Below are positions 9,203-19,966 of a stretch of DNA of 35,633 nt, in pieces. The first letter of the stretch is position 1, and each line of letters opens with the position of its first letter. A program made the position numbers and the translations under genes. Origin of the DNA: an uncultured beta proteobacterium (GTDB lineage Bacteria > Pseudomonadota > Gammaproteobacteria > Burkholderiales > Burkholderiaceae_C); contig CAIQVX010000134.1 of assembly GCA_903875275.1 (NCBI GenBank), positions 1 through 35,633 of the forward strand. Direction: 5' to 3'. The notes beneath the pieces were generated by a model that was not told the origin of the DNA, searched no databases, and was given only the letters and a program-made list of their open reading frames with translations.

Positions 9203-12200
9203 ATGGAACGCCTCGAAGAATATCTGGCCCGACTGGCCCGTCTTGACGTCAAGCTGTGGGTCGATGAGGGCAAGCTGCGTTGCACCGCGCCCGATGCCGT
9301 GCTTACGTCAGAGTTCCGCGCCGAACTGGCACAGCGCAAACCCGAACTGCTGGTCTTTCTGGCGCGCAGTGTGGCGCAGGAAACTTCACACTCCATACCC
9401 CGGCGCACCGCAGACCAGACCATCCCGCTGACGCTGGGGCAACAGCGAATCTGGTCGCTGGCGAAGATGGAGCCCTCCAGCAGCGTCTACAACGTGCCCA
9501 CGGTGTTTCATCTGCAGGGTGCGCTTGATGTGTCGGCTTTGGAGAAGGCGCTCAACGCGCTGCAACTTCGCCATGAGGTCTTGCGTACAGTGTTCACGGG
9601 TGAGGATGTTGGTTCGGCCCGGCAACAGGTGCTGTCACCCGGCCCCATGGTGTTGACGGTCACGCAGGTCGGGCGTGATTTGGCACGCCTGCCACCACCG
9701 CAGGCCCGGCGCGCGATGCACGAGTTGTTGCAGGCCGAGGTTCGCAAGCCCTTTGATCTGGCCAGGGGTCCGCTCTGGCGCGCACGCTTGCTGGCGTTGC
9801 GTCCGGGGCAGCATGTGCTGGTGCTGACCATGCACCACATCATTTTTGACGGTCTTTCCAAAACCATTTTTCTGCGCGAACTCTCCCAGACCTACCAGGC
9901 GATCAAGACCGACGGGGGCGAGGTCGCTGCAGCGGCTGGATTGCAGTTTGCCGACTTTGCCGTCTGGCAGCAGAGCCGGCTCAACCAGAGCGCGCTGGCG
10001 CAACAGATGGCTTACTGGACCGATCGTCTGTCGGGCGAGGTGCCGCCGCTGGTGACCCCCAATCAAAAGCCCCGCCGTGCCGGCAAGGGGCGCGCCGGTG
10101 CCATGCATTTTGAGCTGCCACCGAAATTGATCCAGGGTCTGGATGAACTCGGCCGGGTGCAGCAGACCAGCATGTTTATCACCCTGCTGAGTGCCTTCAA
10201 TGTGCTGCTGAATCGCCATTCCGGTCAGGAAGATCTGGTGGTTTGCGCGCCCATGGCGAGCCGCGAGCACGCCGAGATTGAAAGCCTGATCGGTTATTTC
10301 AACAACATCGTGGTGATCCGCAGCGACCTCTCGGGCAACCCGGACTTTCGCAGCCTCATGGCGCAGGTGCGCCGTCTGGCGCTGCAGGCCTTTGATAACC
10401 AGCATCTGCCACTGCAACAACTGGCCTTGTTGCCGGGTTTGCTGCGCACCCCGCTGACGCGCGCCATGTTTTCCTACCAGGAGGTTTCCAGCCGGCAACT
10501 GGAGCTGCAGGGGCTGGTCACGCACGCCGTGACAGTGCGCAAGGACGATGCCGACTTTGACCTGGCGCTGTACCTGGAGCGTGAAGGCGACAAGCTCGAA
10601 GCGGTGCTCGATTTCAATGCCGACATCTTTGGCGCGGAGGCGATCAAGCGCCTGGTTCAGCGTTTTGCGCAGGTTCTGGAACTGATACTGGACAATCCGC
10701 AGCGAACGCTGTCGGAGTTTCCGGCCTACGGCAAGAAACCGCACAACATCGAGCAGTTGCTGATCAAGCATCCGCAGATCGACTCGGCGGTGGTGGTGCG
10801 CACACCGCAAACCGGCGCCATGCACGCTTACCTGGTCCTCAATGAACACGACGTTCCGGACCTGAACGCCGTGCGCGCCTACGCGGCAGCCGCGCTGCCC
10901 GACTACAAGGTGCCAGCATCCTTCATTCCGGTCGATGAAATGCCTTTGCTGCCTGACGGCTCGGTGGACCTGGCGGCGCTGCCGGTGCCGGGCGCTGGCC
11001 GCAGCCGCCTGAGCACGCCTTACGTCGAGCCGCGCACGCCACTGGAGCAGGAACTCGCTGCGCTCTGGAAGAAGGTGCTCTGGCTCGACCATGAGGTGGG
11101 TCTTCAAGACAAGTTCCGCGAGCTCGGTGGGCATTCGCTGCTGTCGGTGCAACTGGTGCTGGAGGTGGAGAAGACGCTGCAGCGCCGGGTGCCGGCCTGG
11201 GCGTTGGCCAAGCTCGATACCGTGCAGGGCTTGGCACAGGCGCTGGAGGCGAGCGAGGGCGCCGACGCGGCGGAGCAGGGTGGGCTCACGCCCGGCGGCC
11301 TGCGTCTGCCGCACGACCTCTACCACGGCCTGCGCAGTCACACCGCCTCCTGGGAGGGTGTGCGTGCCACACCGGAGTCGGTGATCGTGGGTCTGAACAC
11401 GCAGGGCAAGCGCCAGTCGCTGTTCTGGTGCCTGCAGCGCTACCAGGAACTGACGCAACTGGCCCGTTACCTGGGTGCCGAACAGCCCGTCTACGGCATG
11501 CGTTCGGGCAACCGGGTGATGGTCAAGACCCAGGACAATATCAACCTGCTGGCAGCGCACTACGCCGACGAAATACTGGGAATCCAGCCGCAGGGCCCGT
11601 ACCTGATCGGCGGTAACTGCCAGGCCGCGCAAATCGCTTTTCAGGTGGCGGCGCAGCTCAAGCGTCTGGGCCATGAGATCACCCTGCTGATTCTTCAGGA
11701 GAAGTTCATTCCCTTTGCCTACGATGGCCCGGTGGCGCTGATGTTCGGGGATAAAAGTGACTACAATCCGCAGCGGTATTTTCGTTGTCCAGAGGCGGGT
11801 TGGCGCAAGTATTACACCGGTGGCATGGCCATGCGGGAGGTCAGTGGTGCGCATGGGCAGTTTTTCAGGGAGCCCAATGTTCAGGTGCTTACCGATACCA
11901 TTCAGCACTTCATCGGCAAGGCTCAGGCGCTTGAATTTGTGCCCGCAACGGATTCAGTGCAAGACAGGTCTTGCCAGATCCTGCCGGATGAGGCGTACCG
12001 GGTGCGGTTTGAGGCTGACACCGAGTGCCAGGCCGTCGCAGGGGCGGAGTTGGTACTGGCGGTGACGGTGGTCAATGCGAGTGCCTGCACCTGGATGCCG
12101 GCGCAGCAGAGCGGAATCGCCCTGGGTAACCGGTGGCTCCACGAGAACGGCAGTGTCCACCGGCATTTTGACGGCTCTACACCCTTGAGCACAGCGATGC

Positions 12201-12361
12201 CGCCCGATGCACAAGTGCAGCTTGAACACAGGGTCAGGGTGCCAGAGAGCGAGGGCAACTGGATTCTGGAAATCGATTTGGTTGATGAAGGTGTGGCGTG
12301 GTTCAAGGACAAGGGTGCCACGCCCCATCGTGTCAGTGTGAAAGTCAGGAAGGGCCCGTAG
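9203..12361 (+). CDS. NRPS-like protein: TubC-type docking - condensation - degenerate A_sub - PCP - thioesterase - beta-sandwich-like C-terminal domain
   Basis: N-term MERLEEYLARLARLDVKLWVDEGKLRCTAPDAVLTSEFRAELAQRKPELLVFL (TubC-like); C domain MHHIIFDGLS; A_sub-like HPQIDSAVVV..LPDYKVPASFIPVDEMPLLPDGSVDLAALP without an A core; PCP FRELGGHSLLSVQL; TE-like YLIGGNCQAAQIAFQVAAQLK. Confidence 0.88.
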   Translation: MERLEEYLARLARLDVKLWVDEGKLRCTAPDAVLTSEFRAELAQRKPELLVFLARSVAQETSHSIPRRTADQTIPLTLGQQRIWSLAKMEPSSSVYNVPTVFHLQGALDVSALEKALNALQLRHEVLRTVFTGEDVGSARQQVLSPGPMVLTVTQVGRDLARLPPPQARRAMHELLQAEVRKPFDLARGPLWRARLLALRPGQHVLVLTMHHIIFDGLSKTIFLRELSQTYQAIKTDGGEVAAAAGLQFADFAVWQQSRLNQSALAQQMAYWTDRLSGEVPPLVTPNQKPRRAGKGRAGAMHFELPPKLIQGLDELGRVQQTSMFITLLSAFNVLLNRHSGQEDLVVCAPMASREHAEIESLIGYFNNIVVIRSDLSGNPDFRSLMAQVRRLALQAFDNQHLPLQQLALLPGLLRTPLTRAMFSYQEVSSRQLELQGLVTHAVTVRKDDADFDLALYLEREGDKLEAVLDFNADIFGAEAIKRLVQRFAQVLELILDNPQRTLSEFPAYGKKPHNIEQLLIKHPQIDSAVVVRTPQTGAMHAYLVLNEHDVPDLNAVRAYAAAALPDYKVPASFIPVDEMPLLPDGSVDLAALPVPGAGRSRLSTPYVEPRTPLEQELAALWKKVLWLDHEVGLQDKFRELGGHSLLSVQLVLEVEKTLQRRVPAWALAKLDTVQGLAQALEASEGADAAEQGGLTPGGLRLPHDLYHGLRSHTASWEGVRATPESVIVGLNTQGKRQSLFWCLQRYQELTQLARYLGAEQPVYGMRSGNRVMVKTQDNINLLAAHYADEILGIQPQGPYLIGGNCQAAQIAFQVAAQLKRLGHEITLLILQEKFIPFAYDGPVALMFGDKSDYNPQRYFRCPEAGWRKYYTGGMAMREVSGAHGQFFREPNVQVLTDTIQHFIGKAQALEFVPATDSVQDRSCQILPDEAYRVRFEADTECQAVAGAELVLAVTVVNASACTWMPAQQSGIALGNRWLHENGSVHRHFDGSTPLSTAMPPDAQVQLEHRVRVPESEGNWILEIDLVDEGVAWFKDKGATPHRVSVKVRKGP

Positions 12362-12387
12362 GGCAACTATTTGGAGATCTTGAAGCC

Positions 12388-13512
12388 ATGACCGACCGTA
12401 AGAAGAACAATCTCTGGTACCAGAGACTGGATGCAGCCATCAAGGAGATGGGCGGCATGTTCAATGCGCACCTTCATCTTGACCGCGCGGGCACGCTCGA
12501 CGAGGTGTACATGCAGGACATCCAGCACCGCATTCTTGACAACTCCCACGTCTCGTTGCACCAGAAGCACGGCCTGATCACGAATCTGCATCAGGGACAG
12601 GCTTATGAAGACGAGGATTTCAACCGGCGCGTGAACTCGTTTCTGGACGACATGGTGGCCGTCAATACCGTGCGCGCCGATACCCTGGTTGATGTAACCG
12701 CTGACGGCGTTGGCCTCTCAGCGCTGGAGCGCATGCTCAGAATCAAGCGGGCCCGGGCCCACGAAATCGATCTCCGCATTGGCGCGTATTCGCCCCTGGG
12801 GTTTGACGACGCCGAGCCGCAGCGCTGGGAGTTGATTGAACAGGCGGCAGACAAGGCGGATTTCTTTGCCGGTCTGCCCGAAGCCGACGACCAGCAGGAG
12901 TATCCAACGCACATCGGCTTCTACGAGCAGTGCCGGCGCATGTTGCTGCTGGCCAAGCGCACTGGCAAGATGCTGCACGTTCACACGGATCAGCGCAACG
13001 AGCCTTCCGAGTGCGGGACCGAGCAACTGATCGAGGCGGTCAAGGAATTCGGTGCGCCGGTGTCGGCCACCGGTGAGCCCATGGTGTGGGCCATCCACCT
13101 GATCTCGCCCTCCACTTACGAAGAATCGCGCTTCAACAAGATGGTGCAGGGCATGGTGGATCACAAGGTTGGCATCATCACCTGCCCGTCGGCGGCCCTG
13201 GGCATGCGTATGTTCCGCCCCATCATGACGCCAACCTACAACTCGATTCCGCGCCTGCTCGAAATGATGGCCGCTGGCGTTCATGTGCGCATGGGATCGG
13301 ACAATATTTCTGACATCTGCTCGCCCAGCACCACTGCCGATCTGGTGGATGAGGTGTTTGTCCTGTCGGCGGCGATCCGTTTCTACCACCCCGGCATTCT
13401 TGCCAAACTGGCTGTTGGCAAGATACTGGACGAAAGCGAAAGAAGCTTCGTGCGGGACCATCTGGCGAAAAATGACCGGGAAATTGCCAATTTCATGAGC
13501 CGGGCGCGCTAG
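12388..13512 (+). CDS. Amidohydrolase-superfamily / cytosine deaminase-like metal-dependent hydrolase
   Basis: FNAHLHLDRAGTLDE (HxH), HVHTDQRNEPSE, WAIHLISPS, MGSDNISDICSPS. Confidence 0.75.
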   Translation: MTDRKKNNLWYQRLDAAIKEMGGMFNAHLHLDRAGTLDEVYMQDIQHRILDNSHVSLHQKHGLITNLHQGQAYEDEDFNRRVNSFLDDMVAVNTVRADTLVDVTADGVGLSALERMLRIKRARAHEIDLRIGAYSPLGFDDAEPQRWELIEQAADKADFFAGLPEADDQQEYPTHIGFYEQCRRMLLLAKRTGKMLHVHTDQRNEPSECGTEQLIEAVKEFGAPVSATGEPMVWAIHLISPSTYEESRFNKMVQGMVDHKVGIITCPSAALGMRMFRPIMTPTYNSIPRLLEMMAAGVHVRMGSDNISDICSPSTTADLVDEVFVLSAAIRFYHPGILAKLAVGKILDESERSFVRDHLAKNDREIANFMSRAR

Positions 13513-13530
13513 TTTGACGGGAGCGCTCCC

Positions 13531-14289
13531 TTGGTAGCGCAGCGCCAGCAGGTGCTGGTGTTTTTTCTGGATGATTTCCCGGCACAGAGGCAGGCCGGGT
13601 CGCAGACCCTGGCAGTGCAGGTTCGCGAGGTGCTGGCGTGCGCGGGTGGGGCGGGTGCCCAAGAGAGCCTTGAACCGGTCAGCGTTTGTCACCTGAATGC
13701 GCTGCACCTGCACGATGAGGCGCGTGCCGCACTCAGCCCCGATGAACTTGTGCGCATGAGTCGCCTGATGAAGCCTGCCGGACGCCAGACTTTTGCCTTT
13801 GCGCATTCGATCCTGAGACTGCTGCTGGGCGAGAAACTTGGGTGTGCCCCTGCTGACCTGGTTTTTCACAGGGACGCGTTGGGCAAGCCCCGTCTGGACC
13901 ACTGCCAGGATCCCATCGAATTCAGTCTGTCTTACCGTCACGGCGCCGTGGCCATTGCCCTGTCCGATGCGGTGATTGGCGTGGACATCGAGGAAATCGG
14001 TGCTGCAGGAGACACACGGGGTATTGCACAGCGGTTTTTTTCCGCGCCGGAAAACAGGCGTCTTGCAAGTCAGACTGCAGATCAGTCCGAGAGTTGCTTT
14101 TACGAGATATGGACGCGCAAGGAGGCGCTGCTGAAGGCGGCCGGAACCGGTCTGGCCGGCATCACTGCCATTGATGTCAGCCAGCCGCTGGCCAGCGCCA
14201 GGGATGCCAATTCGGTGGAGCACAATTACCGCTTGTTTTCACGCCCGGCCGGCGCCAGGCACTTTCTGTCGTGGGCCGTTCGGGTGTAA
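13531..14289 (+). CDS. 4'-phosphopantetheinyl transferase, Sfp-like (TTG start as in ORF track, start uncertain)
   Basis: FSLSYRHGAVAIALSDAVIGVDIEEIG, FFSAPENRRL, CFYEIWTRKEALLKAAGTGL. Confidence 0.85.
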   Translation: MVAQRQQVLVFFLDDFPAQRQAGSQTLAVQVREVLACAGGAGAQESLEPVSVCHLNALHLHDEARAALSPDELVRMSRLMKPAGRQTFAFAHSILRLLLGEKLGCAPADLVFHRDALGKPRLDHCQDPIEFSLSYRHGAVAIALSDAVIGVDIEEIGAAGDTRGIAQRFFSAPENRRLASQTADQSESCFYEIWTRKEALLKAAGTGLAGITAIDVSQPLASARDANSVEHNYRLFSRPAGARHFLSWAVRV

Positions 14290-14299
14290 GGTTGGAACC

Positions 14300-15307
14300 A
14301 TGAAAATACTTGTCACTGGTGCTGCGGGATTCATTGGCATGCACACCTGCATGCGTCTGCTTGCGCGTGGCGACACGGTGGTCGGCGTGGACAACCTCAA
14401 TGACTACTATGAGGTCGCTCTGAAAGAGGCGCGGCTTGCCCACATTGCGCCCGCAGAACGTTTCAGCTTTGTCAGGCTTGGCATCGAGGATGCCGAGGGT
14501 CTTGCGGGGCTGTTTGAGTCCGAGCGGCCCCAGCGGGTGGTTCATCTGGCGGCGCAGGCGGGGGTGCGCTATTCGATCAGCAACGCACTGGCCTATGGCA
14601 GCGCCAACCTGCAGGGCTTTCTGAGCGTGCTGGAGTGCTGCCGCCACCATGCGGTGGAGCATCTGGTGTATGCCAGCAGTTCCAGTGTGTATGGCGGCAA
14701 CACGGCACTGCCATTTGATGAGCACCAGAACGTGGACCACCCGGTCAGTCTGTACGCCGCAACCAAGAAGGCCAACGAACTGATGGCGCATTCTTACAGC
14801 CATCTGTACCGCCTGCCCACAACCGGTTTGCGCTTCTTCACGGTCTATGGTCCCTGGGGCCGGCCTGATATGTCGCCCTTCCTGTTTGCCAGCGCCATTC
14901 TGGAGGGCAGGCCGATCAATGTGTTCAACCATGGCCACATGATCCGCGACTTCACTTTCATCGACGACATCGTGGACGGGTTGGTTCGCGTGCTGGACAA
15001 GCCCGCCAGCGCCAATCCGGCTTTCGACGCGGCCAGGCCCGATCCGGCCAGCAGCCACGCCCCGTACCGGATTTTCAACATCGGCAACAACCAGGCGGTT
15101 CCGCTGATGGATTACATTGGGGCGCTCGAACAGGCTCTGGGCAAGGTGGCACAAAAGAATTTCCTGCCGCTGCAGCCGGGCGATGTGCTGGCCACACGTG
15201 CCGACACCGACGCGCTCGACCAGTGGGTCGGGTTCAGACCGGATACACCGCTCAAGCGGGGCGTAACGGACTTTGTAAACTGGTACCGGGCATATTACAA
15301 ACTATGA
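14300..15307 (+). CDS. NAD-dependent epimerase, UDP-glucuronate 4-epimerase-like
   Basis: [88 protein letters not shown]. Confidence 0.88.
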   Translation: MKILVTGAAGFIGMHTCMRLLARGDTVVGVDNLNDYYEVALKEARLAHIAPAERFSFVRLGIEDAEGLAGLFESERPQRVVHLAAQAGVRYSISNALAYGSANLQGFLSVLECCRHHAVEHLVYASSSSVYGGNTALPFDEHQNVDHPVSLYAATKKANELMAHSYSHLYRLPTTGLRFFTVYGPWGRPDMSPFLFASAILEGRPINVFNHGHMIRDFTFIDDIVDGLVRVLDKPASANPAFDAARPDPASSHAPYRIFNIGNNQAVPLMDYIGALEQALGKVAQKNFLPLQPGDVLATRADTDALDQWVGFRPDTPLKRGVTDFVNWYRAYYKL

Positions 15308-16629
15308 AAATTACCGTCTTTGGCACCGGCTACGTCGGTCTGGTTCAGGGGGCCGTACTGGCCGACGTGGGGCACCATGTTCTGTGCATTGATGTTGACG
15401 TTGCCAAGGTGGCGCAATTGAACCAGGGCATGGTGCCCATCTTCGAGCCGGGATTGACGGCGCTGGTCAAGGCCAACCATGCGCAGGGTCGGCTCCAGTT
15501 CAGTACCGATGCCGTGGGTGGCGTGCTGCATGGTCAGGTGCAGTTCATTGCCGTGGGCACACCGCCTGATGAGGACGGCAGCGCCGACCTGAGCTATGTG
15601 CTGACGGTGGCGCGCACCATTGCCAGCCACATGGATGGTTACCGCTGTATCGTGAACAAATCCACGGTACCTGTCGGAACGGCCGATAAGGTGGCGGCCT
15701 GTGTCAGCGAGGTGTTGCTGGGACGCCAGGCGGTGCATGAGTTTGACGTGGTGTCGAACCCGGAATTCCTGAAGGAGGGCGCTGCCGTTGCCGATTGCCA
15801 GCGTCCGGACCGTATCGTGATCGGTACCGACCAGCTTCGTGCAGAGCAGTTGCTGCGTGAGCTCTATGCACCGTTCAACCGCAATCACGACAAGATCCTG
15901 TCGATGGATGTGCGCAGCGCCGAATTGACCAAGTACGCGGCCAACTGCATGCTCGCCACCAAGATCAGTTTCATGAACGAGATGGCCAACCTGGCGGAGC
16001 GTTTGGGGGCTGATATTGAGGCCGTGCGCAAGGGCATCGGCAGTGATCAGCGCATTGGCTACCACTTCATCTACCCGGGCGCTGGCTATGGGGGCAGTTG
16101 TTTCCCCAAAGACGTGCAGGCCCTCATCCGCACGGCGCACGGCGCGGGCTTCGAGCCGCTCGTCCTGCAGGCGGTGGAAGCCAGAAACAAGGCCCAGAAG
16201 GAAGTGCTTTTTCACAAGGTGTCGGACTATTTCAAGGGTGATCTCAAGGGCCGGACGATTGCCCTGTGGGGTCTGGCATTCAAACCCAACACCGATGACA
16301 TGCGGGAAGCGCCTAGCCGCGTTCTGATGCAGGCATTGTGGGACGCCGGGGCCCGGGTCCAGGCCTTCGACCCGGAGGCCATGCCCGAGGTCGGGCGCAT
16401 TTATGGAAAGCGGGAGGCACTGAGATTGATGGACAGCAAGGAGGCGGCCCTGGCGGGCGCGGATGCGCTGGTCATCGTGACTGAGTGGCAACAGTTCCGT
16501 GCGCCTGATTTTGAACTGATTGCCAGCACCCTGAAAAATCCGGTCATCTTTGATGGTCGCAACATCTATGACCCCAAGGTGGTGAGCACGTTCGGGCTGC
16601 GCTACTTTTCTGTGGGCCGGGTGGGTTGA
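15304..16629 (+). CDS. ugd: UDP-glucose 6-dehydrogenase
   Basis: ATGA overlap; [74 protein letters not shown]. Confidence 0.95.
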   Translation: MKITVFGTGYVGLVQGAVLADVGHHVLCIDVDVAKVAQLNQGMVPIFEPGLTALVKANHAQGRLQFSTDAVGGVLHGQVQFIAVGTPPDEDGSADLSYVLTVARTIASHMDGYRCIVNKSTVPVGTADKVAACVSEVLLGRQAVHEFDVVSNPEFLKEGAAVADCQRPDRIVIGTDQLRAEQLLRELYAPFNRNHDKILSMDVRSAELTKYAANCMLATKISFMNEMANLAERLGADIEAVRKGIGSDQRIGYHFIYPGAGYGGSCFPKDVQALIRTAHGAGFEPLVLQAVEARNKAQKEVLFHKVSDYFKGDLKGRTIALWGLAFKPNTDDMREAPSRVLMQALWDAGARVQAFDPEAMPEVGRIYGKREALRLMDSKEAALAGADALVIVTEWQQFRAPDFELIASTLKNPVIFDGRNIYDPKVVSTFGLRYFSVGRVG

Positions 16630-16630
16630 C

Positions 16631-17131
16631 ATGTCGCCCGGACTTGAACGAATCACCACCCGCTACGTTGCGCAGGAAGACCGGGTGCGGTTGACCGGGC
16701 AGACACCCGAGGGCACGCCGGTGGTCATTTGGTTGTCCATGCGCATGCTGCAGCGCCTGTTGCCTCTGCTCTTCAAATGGCTGGAGCAACAGGGGCCACC
16801 CAGCACCTTCAAGGACTTGCGCCAGGGTTTTGCGCATCAGGCAGCACGCGCCGAACTGCAGCCTACGGCGCCGGTGCGGGCCCAGGCAGACAGTCAGACC
16901 TGGCTGGCCCACAGTGTTGATATTGCTTACTGGAAAGGCGTGGTGCGACTGACTTTCAAGGCACCCGGGGCGCAGGATGCTGTACTGAGAATGCCGCTCA
17001 AGCCGCTGCGGCAGTGGCTGGGCATCGTGTACGATGCCTACCTCAAGGCCGAGTGGCCCTTGCAGGTGTGGCCGGACTGGATTCGTGAAGGCACACAGGT
17101 TCCCAAAAAGGGCGAAGCGGTGCTGCATTGA
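16631..17131 (+). CDS. Hypothetical protein (166 aa)
   Basis: ORF starts 1 nt after ugd stop, co-directional; no family recognised. Confidence 0.65.
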   Translation: MSPGLERITTRYVAQEDRVRLTGQTPEGTPVVIWLSMRMLQRLLPLLFKWLEQQGPPSTFKDLRQGFAHQAARAELQPTAPVRAQADSQTWLAHSVDIAYWKGVVRLTFKAPGAQDAVLRMPLKPLRQWLGIVYDAYLKAEWPLQVWPDWIREGTQVPKKGEAVLH

Positions 17132-17204
17132 ACAACACGGCAACGGCGGCTGTCCGGTCGCGCTCGCAAGCAAGAAAACTGTTATTTGACATGGCAATCC
17201 CAAC

Positions 17205-18089
17205 ATGAATCCACTCGAGTCGGAATCGATAGACACCATCCGTGAAGCGGTGGCCAATGCGGACAAGCCCGTGATGATGTACTCCATCGGCAAGGATTCG
17301 TCGGTGATGCTGCATCTGGCGCGCAAGGCCTTCCACCCGGCACCACCCCCTTTTCCGTTGCTGCACGTGGACACCGGCTGGAAGTTCAAGGCCATGTACG
17401 CGCACCGTGAGCGCATGGTGGCCGAAAGCGGCATGACCCTCATCACGCACACCAACCCGGAAGGTCTGGCCGCAGGGGTGGGGCCTTTCAGCCACGGCAG
17501 CAACTACCACACCGACGTCATGAAGACGCAGGCCCTGAAGCAGGCGCTGGACGCGCATGGCTTTGACGTGGTCTTTGGCGGCGCCCGGCGCGACGAAGAG
17601 AAGAGCCGGGCCAAGGAGCGGGTCTTCTCCTTTCGTGCCAGTGGCCACCGTTGGGACCCCAAAGCGCAGCGCCCGGAACTCTGGAACCTGTACAACACCC
17701 ATATCCGCTCCGATGAGACGATCCGCGTCTTTCCGATCAGCAACTGGACCGAGCTCGATATCTGGCAATACATCCATCAGGAGCGCATCCCGATTGTTCC
17801 GCTGTACCTGGCGGCCCAGCGCCCGGTGGTGCCACGCGGCGGACAATGGATCATGGTGGACGACGAGCGTTTTGTGTTTGAGCCGGGCGAGCAGGCGCAA
17901 ACCCGTCTGGTGCGGTTTCGCACGCTGGGCTGCTATCCCCTGACCGCCGCCATTGAGAGCACGGCCGATACGCTGGAAGCCGTGATTGCAGAGACCTTCA
18001 ACGCCCGCAGTTCAGAACGCCAGGGCCGGCTGATCGACAGCGACGTGGCTGGCTCCATGGAGAAGAAGAAGCAGGAGGGGTATTTCTGA
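17205..18089 (+). CDS. cysD: Sulfate adenylyltransferase subunit 2
   Basis: [75 protein letters not shown]. Confidence 0.96.
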   Translation: MNPLESESIDTIREAVANADKPVMMYSIGKDSSVMLHLARKAFHPAPPPFPLLHVDTGWKFKAMYAHRERMVAESGMTLITHTNPEGLAAGVGPFSHGSNYHTDVMKTQALKQALDAHGFDVVFGGARRDEEKSRAKERVFSFRASGHRWDPKAQRPELWNLYNTHIRSDETIRVFPISNWTELDIWQYIHQERIPIVPLYLAAQRPVVPRGGQWIMVDDERFVFEPGEQAQTRLVRFRTLGCYPLTAAIESTADTLEAVIAETFNARSSERQGRLIDSDVAGSMEKKKQEGYF

Positions 18090-19963
18090 TGAGCACCCTG
18101 CAAGCCAAGGACATTGCCCAGTTTCTGCAGGATCAGAGCAACAAGGAAACCCTGCGTTTCATCACCTGCGGCAGCGTCGATGACGGCAAAAGCACCCTGA
18201 TCGGGCGCCTGCTGTTTGAGAGCAAAAGCATTTTTGACGACCAGCTGGAGGCGCTCAAGAGCGATTCCGGCCGCTATGGCACCCAGGGCGAGAAGATGGA
18301 CCTGGCGCTGCTGGTGGATGGTTTGCAGGCCGAGCGCGAGCAGGGCATCACGATTGACGTGGCCTACCGCTTCTTTGCCACCGACCGACGCCGTTTCATC
18401 GTGGCGGACACGCCGGGTCACGAGCAGTACACACGCAACATGGCCACTGGCGCCTCCACCGCAGAGCTGGCGGTGATCCTGATAGACGCCCGCAAGGGCG
18501 TGCTGCAGCAGACCCGGCGTCACAGCCGGATTGCGGCCATGATGGGCATTCGCCATGTGGTCCTGGCCGTTAACAAGATGGACCTGGTGGGTTTTGACGA
18601 GATCGTCTTCAAGACCATCGTGGCTGATTACAGCGGCTTCGCCAAGGACTTCCAGTTTTCGGCAATCCAGGCCATCCCGGTGTCGGGGCTCGATGGCGAC
18701 AACGTGCTCCTGCACAGCGAGCGCATGCCCTGGTACAGCGGGCCGACGCTGATGCACCATCTGGACACGGTGGACCTCACGCAGGTGCGCTCACGCGGTG
18801 CGTTTCGCATGCCGGTGCAATGGGTGAACCGGCCGAACCTGGACTTCCGTGGCTTTTGCGGCCGCGTTGCCGAGGGTGTTGTCCGGGTGGGTGACGCCGT
18901 GCGTGTGCTGCCCTCGGGCGTGCAGACCCGCATCAAGTCGATCCTGGCCGGTTTTTCAGAGGTCGAGAGCGCGCAAATGGGGGATTCCATCACCCTCACC
19001 CTGAGTGATGAGGTGGATGCCAGCCGTGGCGATGTGCTGGTGGCCGGCGAGGCGCCCCCGGAGGTGGCAGATCAGTTTGAGGTCAAGCTGCTGTGGATGA
19101 CGGAGCACGCCATGAGCCCCGGACGCCAGTTTCTGATGAAACTCGCGTGCAAGGAAGTGACGGCGACGGTGACCGAAATCAAGTACCGTGAGGACGTGAA
19201 CACGGGCGTGCACCTGGCGGCCAAGACCCTGGGGCTCAACGAGATTGCCACCGTCAATCTGTCGACCAGCGCGCCGCTGGTGTTTGAACCCTACAGCGTG
19301 AACCGGGTGTTGGGCGGCTTTGTGCTGATTGACAAACTCAGTTTCGAGACGGTGAGCGCAGGCATGATTGACTTTGCGCTGCGCCGCGCCAGCAACATTC
19401 ACTGGCAGGCGCTGGAGGTGAACAAGGCGGCCCGGGCCGTGCAAAAGCACCAGACCCCGCGCTGCCTGTGGTTTACCGGCTTGTCCGGTTCCGGCAAATC
19501 AACCATCGCCAATCTGCTTGACAGGCGCTTGCATGCTGACGGTTGTCACACCTACGTGCTCGACGGCGACAACGTGCGCCACGGACTGAACCGCGATCTC
19601 GGGTTTACCGAGGTGGACCGGGTCGAGAACATCCGCCGCGTGGCCGAGGTGGCGCGTTTGATGGTGGACGCTGGACTGATTGTGCTGGTGAGCTTTATTT
19701 CGCCGTTTCGCAGCGAGCGCAACATGGCGCGTGATTTGTTTGCGCCAGGGGAGTTTGTCGAGGTGTTTGTGGACACTTCGCTTCAGGAATGTGAACGCCG
19801 CGATGTCAAAGGGCTTTACGCCAAGGCCCGGCGTGGCGAACTGCAGAATTTCACGGGCATCGACAGTCCCTACGAGCCGCCAGAGGCGCCTGAGGTTCAC
19901 TTGCACGCGGACCGTGATGCCCCCGAGCTCTGCATTGCCCAGGTGCTGGCCGCACTGGGTTGA
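18089..19963 (+). CDS. cysNC: Bifunctional sulfate adenylyltransferase subunit 1 / APS kinase (CysN-CysC, NodQ-like)
   Basis: [38 protein letters not shown]-terminal APS kinase [47 protein letters not shown] overlap with cysD. Confidence 0.96.
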   Translation: MSTLQAKDIAQFLQDQSNKETLRFITCGSVDDGKSTLIGRLLFESKSIFDDQLEALKSDSGRYGTQGEKMDLALLVDGLQAEREQGITIDVAYRFFATDRRRFIVADTPGHEQYTRNMATGASTAELAVILIDARKGVLQQTRRHSRIAAMMGIRHVVLAVNKMDLVGFDEIVFKTIVADYSGFAKDFQFSAIQAIPVSGLDGDNVLLHSERMPWYSGPTLMHHLDTVDLTQVRSRGAFRMPVQWVNRPNLDFRGFCGRVAEGVVRVGDAVRVLPSGVQTRIKSILAGFSEVESAQMGDSITLTLSDEVDASRGDVLVAGEAPPEVADQFEVKLLWMTEHAMSPGRQFLMKLACKEVTATVTEIKYREDVNTGVHLAAKTLGLNEIATVNLSTSAPLVFEPYSVNRVLGGFVLIDKLSFETVSAGMIDFALRRASNIHWQALEVNKAARAVQKHQTPRCLWFTGLSGSGKSTIANLLDRRLHADGCHTYVLDGDNVRHGLNRDLGFTEVDRVENIRRVAEVARLMVDAGLIVLVSFISPFRSERNMARDLFAPGEFVEVFVDTSLQECERRDVKGLYAKARRGELQNFTGIDSPYEPPEAPEVHLHADRDAPELCIAQVLAALG

Positions 19964-19966
19964 GGC

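Noticed and set aside
9635-11908. 757-aa minus-strand ORF antisense to the NRPS-like gene
   Set aside because: Low-complexity His/Arg/Gln-rich translation typical of antisense shadow frames in high-GC DNA; the sense frame has clear C, PCP and TE motifs.
12718-14223. 501-aa minus-strand ORF
   Set aside because: Antisense to amidohydrolase and PPTase; spans two sense genes and has shadow-frame composition.
15295-16659. 454-aa minus-strand ORF antisense to ugd
   Set aside because: Sense frame is an unambiguous UDP-glucose dehydrogenase; antisense translation has no motif.
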